Program-made: the position numbers and the translations under genes
Notes under the pieces: generated by a model
Databases searched by the model: none
What the model saw: only the letters and a program-made list of their open reading frames with translations
What the model was told of the DNA's origin: nothing
Shown: in pieces, positions 14,222 through 22,449 of the stretch
Numbering within the stretch: position 1 is the stretch's first letter
How the letters are laid out: each line of letters opens with the position of its first letter
Source: a virus
Length of the DNA stretch: 42,811 bases
IMG/VR virus record: IMGVR_UViG_3300003267_000105
Span: 1 to 42,811 of that record
Strand: one strand, 5' to 3'

Positions 14222-14371
14222 ATGCCAGCACGAACAGATAAGGTGAAAGTGAAGCTCTTTTGTCCAGATTGTTACCACGAGTGGGAACAGTACGTGGGAC
14301 GAGAGGAGCTGAGAAAGTTGGGAAACAAAGAGACATTTACCGAATGTCCAGAATGCGGAAATGCGGTTTAG
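14222..14371 (+). CDS. 49-residue zinc-ribbon protein
   Basis: A short frame encodes CPDC ... CPECGN, a complete four-cysteine zinc ribbon, with a lysine-rich start (MPARTDKVKVKLF). It stands alone on the plus strand behind the operator repeats and overlaps the last four bases of the convergent lipoprotein gene. The ribosome-binding site is distant (TAGGAGAGG near 14192-14201). It may be a small regulator; function unknown. Confidence 0.6.
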   Translation: MPARTDKVKVKLFCPDCYHEWEQYVGREELRKLGNKETFTECPECGNAV

Positions 14372-14877
14372 TGGAGGGAAGAGTGAAGAGAGTCGGCGAT
14401 ACTGCGTACAGCTCCTGGGAACCTACTGAACACGGTTCCATTCCTGAAGCTGGTGCTAGCCGCGACTCGACCTGTATGAGTGTCTATGAGGCGTACGTTC
14501 GCAGACAGTACCTGACCTTTCATGCTGATCTCCTTGGCTCCTGGCTCGTAAGGCATTACAGACCCTACTAGCAGTGCATCGACGTTCAGGATCTCTCCAA
14601 GTTTGATTGCAGTCGAGGTAGGCATGACACCAGTCCAAGAAAGCTTTTGTTCTGCAAGCACCTGTTCAAGCTGACCACGCTCAATCAGGTCATACCCCAT
14701 CCCCATAAGCTCTGTACCCAATGCGTCGGCCAGAGCCATGTTCAACTCTTGATCGCTACCGGAGAAAGGGGTAATAGCGATTTTCGTCACTTTGATATTA
14801 GATGACGAGTTCTTTGTGGTTTGTACAGAAGCACATCCCACCAATAAAAAAAGGCATACCAACAGCACTTTATTCAT
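14368..14877 (-). CDS. CsgG/LpoB-like outer-membrane lipoprotein
   Basis: This 169-residue protein has a lipoprotein signal (MNKVLLVCLFLLVGC, lipobox LVGC with Cys15; Ala at +2 fits outer-membrane sorting). The mature part follows the CsgG/LpoB/FlgO fold pattern: KVTKIAITPFSGSDQELNMALADALGTEL, YDLIERGQLEQVLAEQKL, GEILNVDALLVGSV and LSANVRLIDTHTGRVAAS. It is the last gene of the late operon. Relatives secrete curli or activate peptidoglycan synthases. In a phage it could aid lysis, exclude other phages or change the lysogen's surface. No downstream terminator is visible. Confidence 0.8.
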   Translation of the reverse strand: MNKVLLVCLFLLVGCASVQTTKNSSSNIKVTKIAITPFSGSDQELNMALADALGTELMGMGYDLIERGQLEQVLAEQKLSWTGVMPTSTAIKLGEILNVDALLVGSVMPYEPGAKEISMKGQVLSANVRLIDTHTGRVAASTSFRNGTVFSRFPGAVRSIADSLHSSLH

Positions 14878-14923
14878 GCCATTAGTATGCCTTAAGTTCT
14901 TAAAATTTCAAGTCAACTTCCGA

Positions 14924-15130
14924 TTATCGTCCACATCCTCCACACCCACAAGGATTGGGTAGTTTTGTAGGTATGATTTTAATCGGCTTCAAAAAGTTAC
15001 CCTGTTCATCCACAGAGAAAATGAATCCACACTCTCTGCACACGAACTGGGAAGCTTGACCTTTATACCTGTAGCCTAACTCCTGATGTTTCCCGACGGG
15101 ACACCACACAATTTCTTTTTTAGTGAACAT
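14924..15130 (-). CDS. 68-residue cysteine-rich zinc-binding protein
   Basis: The product has CPVGKH, CRECGF and an unusual glycine/cysteine tail (NPCGCGGCGR). At least one zinc-binding site is likely. The frame is open upstream to a GTG at 15190, which would add 20 residues and overlap the preceding gene; no clear ribosome-binding site decides the start. The function is unknown; it lies among late genes. Confidence 0.6.
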   Translation of the reverse strand: MFTKKEIVWCPVGKHQELGYRYKGQASQFVCRECGFIFSVDEQGNFLKPIKIIPTKLPNPCGCGGCGR

Positions 15131-15143
15131 TGCAATGTACCGT

Positions 15144-15356
15144 TTATTTCCATAAATACATGGCAGCGCTAATAAGTACAGCGATACCACCCCCGATAGT
15201 TGCGTACAGTTTAGATGTGAATCCCGTCTTCTCTCTCATCACTTCGATTGCCGTAGTGAGTGATGGGATGTCTTTCTGCCTTACTTCTTTCAGATCTGAT
15301 TTGATCTCCTGCATTTCTTGCAGCAAAAGCTTTTGTATTCCGTTACGAGCCGCCAT
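15144..15356 (-). CDS. Small coiled-coil/TM protein, XhlA- or holin-like
   Basis: The 70-residue protein has a charged coiled-coil N-terminal part (LLLQEMQEIKSDLKEVRQKDIP) and a single C-terminal hydrophobic helix (LYATIGGGIAVLISAAMYLW), the layout of hemolysin XhlA-type phage proteins that work with holins. Together with the lipoprotein downstream it may form a lysis or envelope module. A separate three-TM holin is encoded at 41674. Confidence 0.6.
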   Translation of the reverse strand: MAARNGIQKLLLQEMQEIKSDLKEVRQKDIPSLTTAIEVMREKTGFTSKLYATIGGGIAVLISAAMYLWK

Positions 15357-15367
15357 GACACCACCCC

Positions 15368-16222
15368 TTATTTTAAAAGCCTACGTCCGACTTCAAATGC
15401 AGCTCCAGCAGCTCCCAATTTCCCTAAGGGGTTGGCATACTTGCCGAGGGCTTGAATCACTTCGGAACGTTTCTTCGAGTATTTGAATGCTTGAGCCGCT
15501 TCTGGACGGCCAGGCACAGAGGCATTCAGTTCCTTGCTAATGATTTCTTTTACCCTGGAAGCCTTCTGGACAGCATCTTTTCCGAGGTTGTCTCTGGCGG
15601 ATGGGTTTTTCGTGAATTTGTCAAGGATCAGTCTCAGCCTGTCATTCTGACGGGCTAAAAATCGAGCAGTGGGCTTCTTTTCAGATGCAGCAAATTTCTC
15701 TATTGTCGAGGCAATGCGGTCAATTTCGCCTCTCGCCTTCTCCGCAGTACGTCCTACCTTCACCAATGAATCCCCAGCCTTCCTAGCACCAGCAGCATGT
15801 TCTACGGCTTCAATGGCCTTTCCTGCTTTCGCAAGACGAGGAGCAAATGCAAGTTTGGCCACAGGCTTCAAGGCTTTGACTGCAGTAGCTCCAGTAAGTT
15901 CCAGAGCCACAGTTTCAGGAGATACCAGATCAGAGGCGGTTTCACCTGCTGTCTCAAGCAATGCGCGAGGAGTGCCAATGGCGATATTGGCAGCAGTGGA
16001 CTTGGTGTTACCGTGTTCCGGCAGAGTGCTCGCTATTGTGTCACTCAAGAGCTTCACACCACGCTGAGGCGTACGAAGCACACCCATCGTCTTATCAAAC
16101 AGCCCTGGCTCCTCTGGAGTAGGGGAAGCAGCTTCAAGTTCTGGATGTGATGCGAGAAACGAACTTATTTCTTCGTCTGAATAACCTGCCGCTTTAGCAG
16201 CAGCTGCATTAAATTTAGCCAT
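15368..16222 (-). CDS. Putative internal virion / DNA ejection protein (284 residues)
   Basis: The protein is alanine- and lysine-rich, mostly helical. It starts with MAKFNAAAAKAAGYSDEEIS, a short helical motif often found at the start of phage ejection proteins, has an amphipathic middle and ends with a glycine/alanine helix (GKLGAAGAAFEVGRRLL). It follows two other helical proteins at the distal end of the tail genes, the position of internal core proteins in podoviruses. GGAG lies six bases before the ATG. The role is inferred from position and composition. Confidence 0.6.
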   Translation of the reverse strand: MAKFNAAAAKAAGYSDEEISSFLASHPELEAASPTPEEPGLFDKTMGVLRTPQRGVKLLSDTIASTLPEHGNTKSTAANIAIGTPRALLETAGETASDLVSPETVALELTGATAVKALKPVAKLAFAPRLAKAGKAIEAVEHAAGARKAGDSLVKVGRTAEKARGEIDRIASTIEKFAASEKKPTARFLARQNDRLRLILDKFTKNPSARDNLGKDAVQKASRVKEIISKELNASVPGRPEAAQAFKYSKKRSEVIQALGKYANPLGKLGAAGAAFEVGRRLLK

Positions 16223-16225
16223 GAT

Positions 16226-17209
16226 TTACTCCGATATGAATGAATCAAGTGACGGCTTCGACAGCAAAGAGGGGAAGGTTTGCTGAGTGAGCTGTTCAAG
16301 TTGTTCTTGTGAAAGGTCTCTACCTGATACTTGAGACTTGGTTTGAGCAACAAACTGCCGACGATTGCGAAGAGCTTCTTCAATCTTGGCAATCTTGGCT
16401 TTAATCACTTCATCTGGTTCACCCAACTCTGGAAGGATGGGAAGAGCACGAGCCTGAGCATCAGCATCAGACAGACGAGTGTCACCGGTGAGTGCACGAT
16501 ATAAACCGACAGCCAGCGCTGGCTTTAATTGGTTGTACGTACGTTCTTTGGCAAACATATTCCCTTTCGACACATTACCGAGGAGGGAACGCCCTGCCGT
16601 AGGCAATCCAGTTGGAATGCCTTTTAATAGATCCTTCGCTTGCTTCAACTGAAGCATCGAGTCATCAATGTTCTTCTCATCCTTCAAAATAGACACAGAT
16701 GGACCTTTGGGCTTCTCTAGTGATGCCTTCAGGCGTATCTGTTCAAGCTCCTGATCTCCACGTAGCTTTTGCAGTGATGTGGCATCAGACGCTTCTTGTT
16801 TCGCAGCACGTTCTTTCGAGGTGCGGTCAATAACACGTTCTGGAGACAACATTGCCTCAAGACGTGAAATGGCAGCAGGACGTGTAGCTTCAGCATTCTT
16901 TGCCACATCCGCTCCACCTTGCACTTGAGACAAAGGCACCTCTTGCCCACCAATTCTGGCAGCAGGGGATGCTGGTGTGATGGGAGCTTGCAGCCTTCCA
17001 AATTGTTCAACCTTCCTGCGCTCAGCCGCTTCAAGCTTGGCTTTAGCCACTTCTGCTTGCAGCTCCTGCACCATCTTCTGACGTTGAAGCTGACGTGTGG
17101 CCAAAGTGTCAGCCAGATCCACAGTCTTCAGTGCATCAACTTGAGGAGCTTCTGGCCGTTCAAAGGCCGCTCTGAGTTCGTCTAATCCAACTTGTCTAAT
17201 ACGAGCCAT
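16226..17209 (-). CDS. Putative internal virion protein, coiled-coil (327 residues)
   Basis: A long helical, charged protein: residues about 25-65 (ADTLATRQLQRQKMVQELQ.. AKAKLEAAERRKVEQ) and 120-165 form coiled coils, with glutamine-rich ends. AAGGAGGAGATC before the ATG is a strong ribosome-binding site. No enzyme motif is seen. It is placed with the ejection proteins by context. Confidence 0.6.
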   Translation of the reverse strand: MARIRQVGLDELRAAFERPEAPQVDALKTVDLADTLATRQLQRQKMVQELQAEVAKAKLEAAERRKVEQFGRLQAPITPASPAARIGGQEVPLSQVQGGADVAKNAEATRPAAISRLEAMLSPERVIDRTSKERAAKQEASDATSLQKLRGDQELEQIRLKASLEKPKGPSVSILKDEKNIDDSMLQLKQAKDLLKGIPTGLPTAGRSLLGNVSKGNMFAKERTYNQLKPALAVGLYRALTGDTRLSDADAQARALPILPELGEPDEVIKAKIAKIEEALRNRRQFVAQTKSQVSGRDLSQEQLEQLTQQTFPSLLSKPSLDSFISE

Positions 17210-17219
17210 GATCTCCTCC

Positions 17220-18119
17220 TTATGCCGCTGGTGCAGCTTGACGACGGCTTAGAATTGAAAGTAGGAGAGGATCTAAGCTGCCAGTCTCTCCACCGCTAAT
17301 AAGATTGCCTGTAGCTGATCCAAGTCCCAATCCAAGCAACGGATTGCCAGTGGCAGCACCAAGAGCCAGTCCACCAAGCGAAGTGATGGCTCCAAGACGG
17401 CCAGCCTTCTTTTTAGCCTTGGCCTGCGCTTTAGCTATCTCTTGGCTCTGACGGAGCTGCTCAATGTCGAGCAAAGACTGAGCACGTTCTCCTTCAATAC
17501 CGGAAAGCTGCATGGCTTTCTCCAACACATCACCACGACCAGTTTCCAGAAGCATCTTGGCTGTGTCGAGGTCGATGCCTACCTTCTGCAATGCGTTGGC
17601 TTGCTTAGCACCGAAAATTGATTCAAGTCCTGTCTCTCGACGTTGACTTTGAGTACGGAGACGGTCAGTTTCTAATCCAGTCTCGAAATCACGAGCAGCA
17701 TTGGCAGCGTCAATCGTAGGACGAGCGAGCTGTGGAGCGGCTGCGCCTGAGCCAAATCCCACTGTCGCACCAATCACATCACGAAGCCGTCTCTCCACTT
17801 CAGGAACATCTCGGAATGCTTTTTCTCTTTGTGCCGCGACAGCAACCTCATTAGCAGCTTTATCTTCTGCACCAAGGCTACGTAGTCCTTGATCGAACTC
17901 TTGTGCCGCACCAAGATTGGATTGAGCAAAAGCATTTCCAGCATTCGTAGCTTTTTCGGAATACTGCTGACCAAATTGTGGAAGCTCACCGAAAGCTCCT
18001 TCGATTAAACTCTTTCGTTTGTTAAAGCCGGTCTGAGCGATGTTGTTCAAAGCAGCGGTGTCATATCCAGGAATACTGGAACCACCACCACCGAATACTT
18101 TTTTGAGTGAGAAACCCAT
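17220..18119 (-). CDS. Putative internal virion protein (299 residues)
   Basis: It begins with MGFSLKKVFGGGGSSIPGYD, then helical repeats rich in Gln, Ala and Arg (NAFAQSNLGAAQEFDQGLRS, ANEVAVAAQREKAFRDV). The C-terminal glycine-rich hydrophobic segment (LGAITSLGGLALGAATG) could insert into a membrane. This architecture is common among podovirus ejection proteins that reach the host envelope. Assignment rests on layout and position. Confidence 0.6.
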   Translation of the reverse strand: MGFSLKKVFGGGGSSIPGYDTAALNNIAQTGFNKRKSLIEGAFGELPQFGQQYSEKATNAGNAFAQSNLGAAQEFDQGLRSLGAEDKAANEVAVAAQREKAFRDVPEVERRLRDVIGATVGFGSGAAAPQLARPTIDAANAARDFETGLETDRLRTQSQRRETGLESIFGAKQANALQKVGIDLDTAKMLLETGRGDVLEKAMQLSGIEGERAQSLLDIEQLRQSQEIAKAQAKAKKKAGRLGAITSLGGLALGAATGNPLLGLGLGSATGNLISGGETGSLDPLLLSILSRRQAAPAA

Positions 18120-18129
18120 AACAATCTCC

Positions 18130-18357
18130 TTATGCCACTGCCACTCGTTTCCAGTTTACTGGAGAGGGAAATTTGACGTAGATGTAATAAACACTGCCAA
18201 GTATGACGGGCACTATGTCGCCTGGGGTGCCTTCCTGATCCGTCGGAGCTGCACGACGAATGTTGTGCTCATGTGCATAGCCAAACAGTTGAAGAAAGTT
18301 CGACTGCACAACCTCAGCTCGGAAATCATTGCCTAATGGTTCGGATTGAGTCTTCAT
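18130..18357 (-). CDS. Hypothetical late protein, 75 residues
   Basis: It shares one base with the stop of the giant tail gene (TAATG coupling). The product is a small beta-rich protein (IVPVILGSVYYIYVKFPSPVNWKRV). It is probably a minor virion component, given its place between tail and ejection genes. No family is recognised. Confidence 0.65.
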   Translation of the reverse strand: MKTQSEPLGNDFRAEVVQSNFLQLFGYAHEHNIRRAAPTDQEGTPGDIVPVILGSVYYIYVKFPSPVNWKRVAVA

Positions 18358-21300
18358 TAGTCTGTCACCACTGGTTCACCTGCGCGAACGAATGCTTGCG
18401 CTTTGTAGCCATGTAGCTCGATATCGTTTGCATCATTACTTAGTACGCGATACATGATGGTTCTACCTGACACTAAGTTGCCATCTGCATGATCGGCTTG
18501 CAGTCTCTTGTAAAACAACTGTCCATCATTTGCTGTGGTGAAACTCGTAGCTCCGCTATCATCTTTCATTGCCGTGAACGTTGTACCACCATCCACTGAG
18601 AAGAACACCTGATAGGTTGCACCAGTATTGCGGCCTTCGATAAACAGCTTGTGCACCACTTTGTACCTATTGGAATTGTTCTTTTTGAAAGTGCTGAAGT
18701 CATGGGCTGGTGTCCGAATATCAACTTCAATGTTCGAACCAGAATCGGTCAGTCCTTGCAAGAACTTCACAATGCGGCCTACTGTGGAAAGCCCAGCATA
18801 AGGCTGATTGAAGAAAAGTGAGAACGTGGCAATGTTCACGCCTCTATAAAGTCTCCACTTCCCTTTTAGATCCAGAACAATCAACAAGTTGTTGGATGTC
18901 TGATCGAACTCGGCTAATGACACATAGTATCGGCCAGCAAAGAAGATGGAGGCTGGACGGATGCTGTTTGTATTTCCAATGAACCAGTTAATCGTCACAC
19001 TATCCACACTTGGCACGTTGCCATCAGTGGCGGTGATAATTACTTTCCATTGAACAAACTGTAGTGGAGTGACAGCCGAGGGGAAGTCTCCACTCGTAAC
19101 GGTAAAGAACGTGGCTGCAGGGATGCCTCCAGATGTGGATGCAGATCTCATCTGAAACGTCACACCAGCCCCCGCACTCGCCACAACTGCTTGAAAGATA
19201 TCCCAACCGGCAGGAGGAGCGGCTGCAGTATCAATTATTGACGATAGGTGATTAGCAACAATAGTCCATGTGAAGTTGATACTTGTCACAGATGGCGTAG
19301 CATCTTGAGCAGAATTCATCACTAACGTAACTTTGATCTTCGCGTATCGTTGAACAGTGTGAGATCCAAAACTCACAAATGGCGTGTATGTAATGTTGTC
19401 TGCAGAAGTCGCAATCGTCATGGTTACGGATGTACCAGATGGAGCATTCGACACCATCGAAAGCGAATTGTAGACAGTCGCATCACTCGTTGTATCAATA
19501 GCCTCACTCACCCACTCTTGAGGAACAAGGGACACATGGTTTGTAAATAACAACCTAGTACCTGTCGTCGAGGGAGTGAAAACATCATTGTTCGTAGAAA
19601 GCGTAAGTTTGATACGCCAATACCGGAAATTTTGAAGGTTGTGCGTGTTGCTGGTGACACCAACTCCGTCAGTTGAAACAGAGGTGAATGTTGTGAACGA
19701 GATGTCGTTACTTCCTTGGACCTGGAATTGAATATCGGAACCAGGCAAGAAAGGAAATGAGGCACTCAGGATGCTTATGGAATAAGCCTTGCTGGTATCA
19801 AAGAAAGCACATTTGGAATCGTGAATAGGAGAAGTCCACGTACCAGAAGCGGCAACCTGTGTGTACGTAAAATTGTAACCAGCTAGTGCCGTGAAAGGAG
19901 CATTAGAGTAGTTGGAAGCTCCGCCAATGGGATTTCCAGAACCATCAGAAACAATGTACTTAGTGGCTCCACCAGATAGTTGATTGCCAGTGACAGTCCG
20001 TCGAATTAGGTCAATAGGTGACGTACGACGACGAATCACCATCCAATACTTTGTTCCACCTGTTAAACCAACACTAAAAGATCCTGACGTTAGTAACGAT
20101 GTGGAGTTGACATTTGAACCTAGATTGCCACTGACAAGAACAGTGCCGCTTGGCTGACCACCGGAATCGGTTTCAACTGTGAATGGGAAAGAGATCGTTG
20201 CACCTGACGGAGGCGCATCACGTCCCACACGAAATTTGACTGCCGTCATCGTTCCATTTCGAGCAGGGATGATGGGTACTGCAATAGCATAGATAGGACC
20301 AAGATCCCCTGTCGTGCCTGTCGAGCTTCCATTCTCACCGTTAAATGCAGTGGATTGAGTGAGTTTAAGGGTGCTGCCTGAAATGATCGCTGACCCAGCG
20401 AGAGTGCCACTGGCTAACGTTGGCTCAAATTTCGTGGGAGATTTAAGTTGATTGGTTCCATCTCTCGTAACAACGTTGCTTTTTACACTTCCGCCTTCCC
20501 AATCCGTTTGATCGTCCCATGTACGGCGTGGATTGCTGCCCACACCAGAGGAACCACCGTCATAGGCTCTCGTTGTTATGAATCCAGGTGAGGAAGTGAG
20601 ATTGACACCATTAGAAGGTGTGCCGTTGGTGAAATCTGTTTGCGTGGTCTGTGAGTTGCGGCCTTTCTGCAGCACTGATTGCTGGATGTTGAAATTGACG
20701 AGATCCTCAATCGGATCACTGATGTAATCAATGCTGTTCCCGTTGTAGCTGTAAAATCCTTTATCACTCAGCCAAACAACAATAGGCACACCTTCCAACA
20801 CGCGAATCTGGATGGTGCGATTGTCCACGCATCCAACAGAGCCTTGAATGTCGATGTACTTGAAAGTTTCTGGAGTGGTGCCTTCAATGTAACCCATCGA
20901 GTTACGGTTCCATACCACCATCCTGCCTCTATAGACCTTGTGGCCGCTAATTGGATCTTGCTGATTGCAAACAAGTCGATTGTTGGCTGGATAAATGTCA
21001 GGCAGTCCAGCTTCGCTATAATAAAACGTGTAAGGCTCGCCAGGAATCTTGGAAAGCCAGAGACGATCTAACCAAGCCGCGATATCTCCGAATGAAGGGG
21101 GAACTCCATTGTCAGTAGGAATAGGAGTAGGTGTGGCACCTGTTGCAACTGTATCAGCAAACACGGTTGTCGTATTGTCGCTCAATGTACCAACATGCAC
21201 CCATGCACCATCATTGTTATCACGATAAATCTTTCTGCTCGTCACTCCATATCCACCAGTTTGAATGCTAGACAGGTTGACAGTTTGGTTGCCTGCGGTT

Positions 21301-21896
21301 GTAGTGGCTACGCCTGAAGCTGGTCCACCGTTGGACTCTTCACTGCCATAGTAAACAAATGTGATTTTATATGTGTGAGATCCCACTGGCACAGATCCAC
21401 CAGCAGCAACTGCGACACTAGGAGCAACTGTAGGAGCCTGTGCTCCCATTGCTTTCGTACGAGGAACAGTGTAGGCCACTCCACCGTAAGACGCTGTACG
21501 ATCATAAACCTGCGTGGAAACAGTGTTACCGAAGTAAACACGGTCTTTGATCGTGGCAAACTCGAAATTTGCTATCGCACTGTAAGTCGAAGGAGGGACT
21601 TGCGTAAAAATGCTGTCGCCTGACGAATACTGCAGCCGTCCGCCTTCAACGACGAGCAAATGCCTCACACCGTCCGAGAAGATGGCTTCGTACTGATCCT
21701 TCGGCGTGGAAGCCAATAGGGTAGGGTTGTAATTCACCGTTCCCTTGCGCTTCGTAATAACACCTTTACTGTCGGTATCAATGTTCTTTGTACCGGCAGT
21801 GAAAGAAGATGTCTTTACTTGAAGACTATTGGCAGGATATTTGCTTACGATGTCATCCCACTCGTCGGGATGCACTTCGATTCTTGCTAAATCCAC
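18357..21896 (-). CDS. Very large tail/stump protein (1179 residues)
   Basis: The N-terminal third (GTKNIDTDSKGVITKRKGTVNYN, then beta strands with VGSHTYKITFVYYGSEESNGG) resembles tail-tube or stopper proteins that bind the head-tail connector, like the T7 gp12 role. The rest is serine/threonine-rich beta sandwich sequence (GSTLKLTQSTAF, TWTSPIHDSKCAFFDTSKAYSI) of the kind seen in phage adhesion domains. Probably it forms the tail nozzle or baseplate. It is the longest gene of the window. The exact homology needs a structure search. Confidence 0.75.
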   Translation of the reverse strand: MDLARIEVHPDEWDDIVSKYPANSLQVKTSSFTAGTKNIDTDSKGVITKRKGTVNYNPTLLASTPKDQYEAIFSDGVRHLLVVEGGRLQYSSGDSIFTQVPPSTYSAIANFEFATIKDRVYFGNTVSTQVYDRTASYGGVAYTVPRTKAMGAQAPTVAPSVAVAAGGSVPVGSHTYKITFVYYGSEESNGGPASGVATTTAGNQTVNLSSIQTGGYGVTSRKIYRDNNDGAWVHVGTLSDNTTTVFADTVATGATPTPIPTDNGVPPSFGDIAAWLDRLWLSKIPGEPYTFYYSEAGLPDIYPANNRLVCNQQDPISGHKVYRGRMVVWNRNSMGYIEGTTPETFKYIDIQGSVGCVDNRTIQIRVLEGVPIVVWLSDKGFYSYNGNSIDYISDPIEDLVNFNIQQSVLQKGRNSQTTQTDFTNGTPSNGVNLTSSPGFITTRAYDGGSSGVGSNPRRTWDDQTDWEGGSVKSNVVTRDGTNQLKSPTKFEPTLASGTLAGSAIISGSTLKLTQSTAFNGENGSSTGTTGDLGPIYAIAVPIIPARNGTMTAVKFRVGRDAPPSGATISFPFTVETDSGGQPSGTVLVSGNLGSNVNSTSLLTSGSFSVGLTGGTKYWMVIRRRTSPIDLIRRTVTGNQLSGGATKYIVSDGSGNPIGGASNYSNAPFTALAGYNFTYTQVAASGTWTSPIHDSKCAFFDTSKAYSISILSASFPFLPGSDIQFQVQGSNDISFTTFTSVSTDGVGVTSNTHNLQNFRYWRIKLTLSTNNDVFTPSTTGTRLLFTNHVSLVPQEWVSEAIDTTSDATVYNSLSMVSNAPSGTSVTMTIATSADNITYTPFVSFGSHTVQRYAKIKVTLVMNSAQDATPSVTSINFTWTIVANHLSSIIDTAAAPPAGWDIFQAVVASAGAGVTFQMRSASTSGGIPAATFFTVTSGDFPSAVTPLQFVQWKVIITATDGNVPSVDSVTINWFIGNTNSIRPASIFFAGRYYVSLAEFDQTSNNLLIVLDLKGKWRLYRGVNIATFSLFFNQPYAGLSTVGRIVKFLQGLTDSGSNIEVDIRTPAHDFSTFKKNNSNRYKVVHKLFIEGRNTGATYQVFFSVDGGTTFTAMKDDSGATSFTTANDGQLFYKRLQADHADGNLVSGRTIMYRVLSNDANDIELHGYKAQAFVRAGEPVVTD

Positions 21897-21897
21897 G

Positions 21898-22449
21898 TTA
21901 ATCTCCCCATTGATCTGATTGAGGGCTTTGTTTAATCGTCAGCCAGTCGTTGATGCGGAGTGTTTCGTTTAAGGCTTTGTTGGTGATTTCGATTCGATGC
22001 TCGGTGCTTATCACGATTACATCTGATTGCAGAGTTGTGACATCACTAATAACCGTTGCATCATTTGAAGCAAGAGACTCCAGCAGTTCTTTTGCAATCT
22101 CAAATGGCTGCATAGCGTCAGTTAGCACCACAATGTCGGAAAGTGCTTTCGTTGCCATCAAGAGAATTTCGTCTTCATCTGCACGAGCGTTGTACATATA
22201 GTCGTTGTAACGACCGTTGTTATATGCAAACGGAGTGTTAGCTCGTTGATAGATGGTGACTGTCTCTAGGAATGCTTGAAGAGATGCACTTCCACCAAGA
22301 GCATCAGCAGTTCCTTGGGAATCGGTACGAAGAACTGAAATGCTTTTTAGAACGTCAGCATCCGTAGGGGTGATCGTTTCAACCAGGGTTTGAGTGTAAT
22401 TGGTTAGGTTGTACGAATCACCATTATATAGGGACTCGTTGTACTGCAT
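21898..22449 (-). CDS. Tail-associated protein, 183 residues
   Basis: The product starts with a tyrosine/asparagine-rich segment (MQYNESLYNGDSYNLTNYTQT), has another such block (FAYNNGRYNDYMYNARAD) and is otherwise helical and acidic. It shares a base with the fibre gene stop. The position suggests a minor tail or fibre-attachment protein. No family is recognised. Confidence 0.65.
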   Translation of the reverse strand: MQYNESLYNGDSYNLTNYTQTLVETITPTDADVLKSISVLRTDSQGTADALGGSASLQAFLETVTIYQRANTPFAYNNGRYNDYMYNARADEDEILLMATKALSDIVVLTDAMQPFEIAKELLESLASNDATVISDVTTLQSDVIVISTEHRIEITNKALNETLRINDWLTIKQSPQSDQWGD

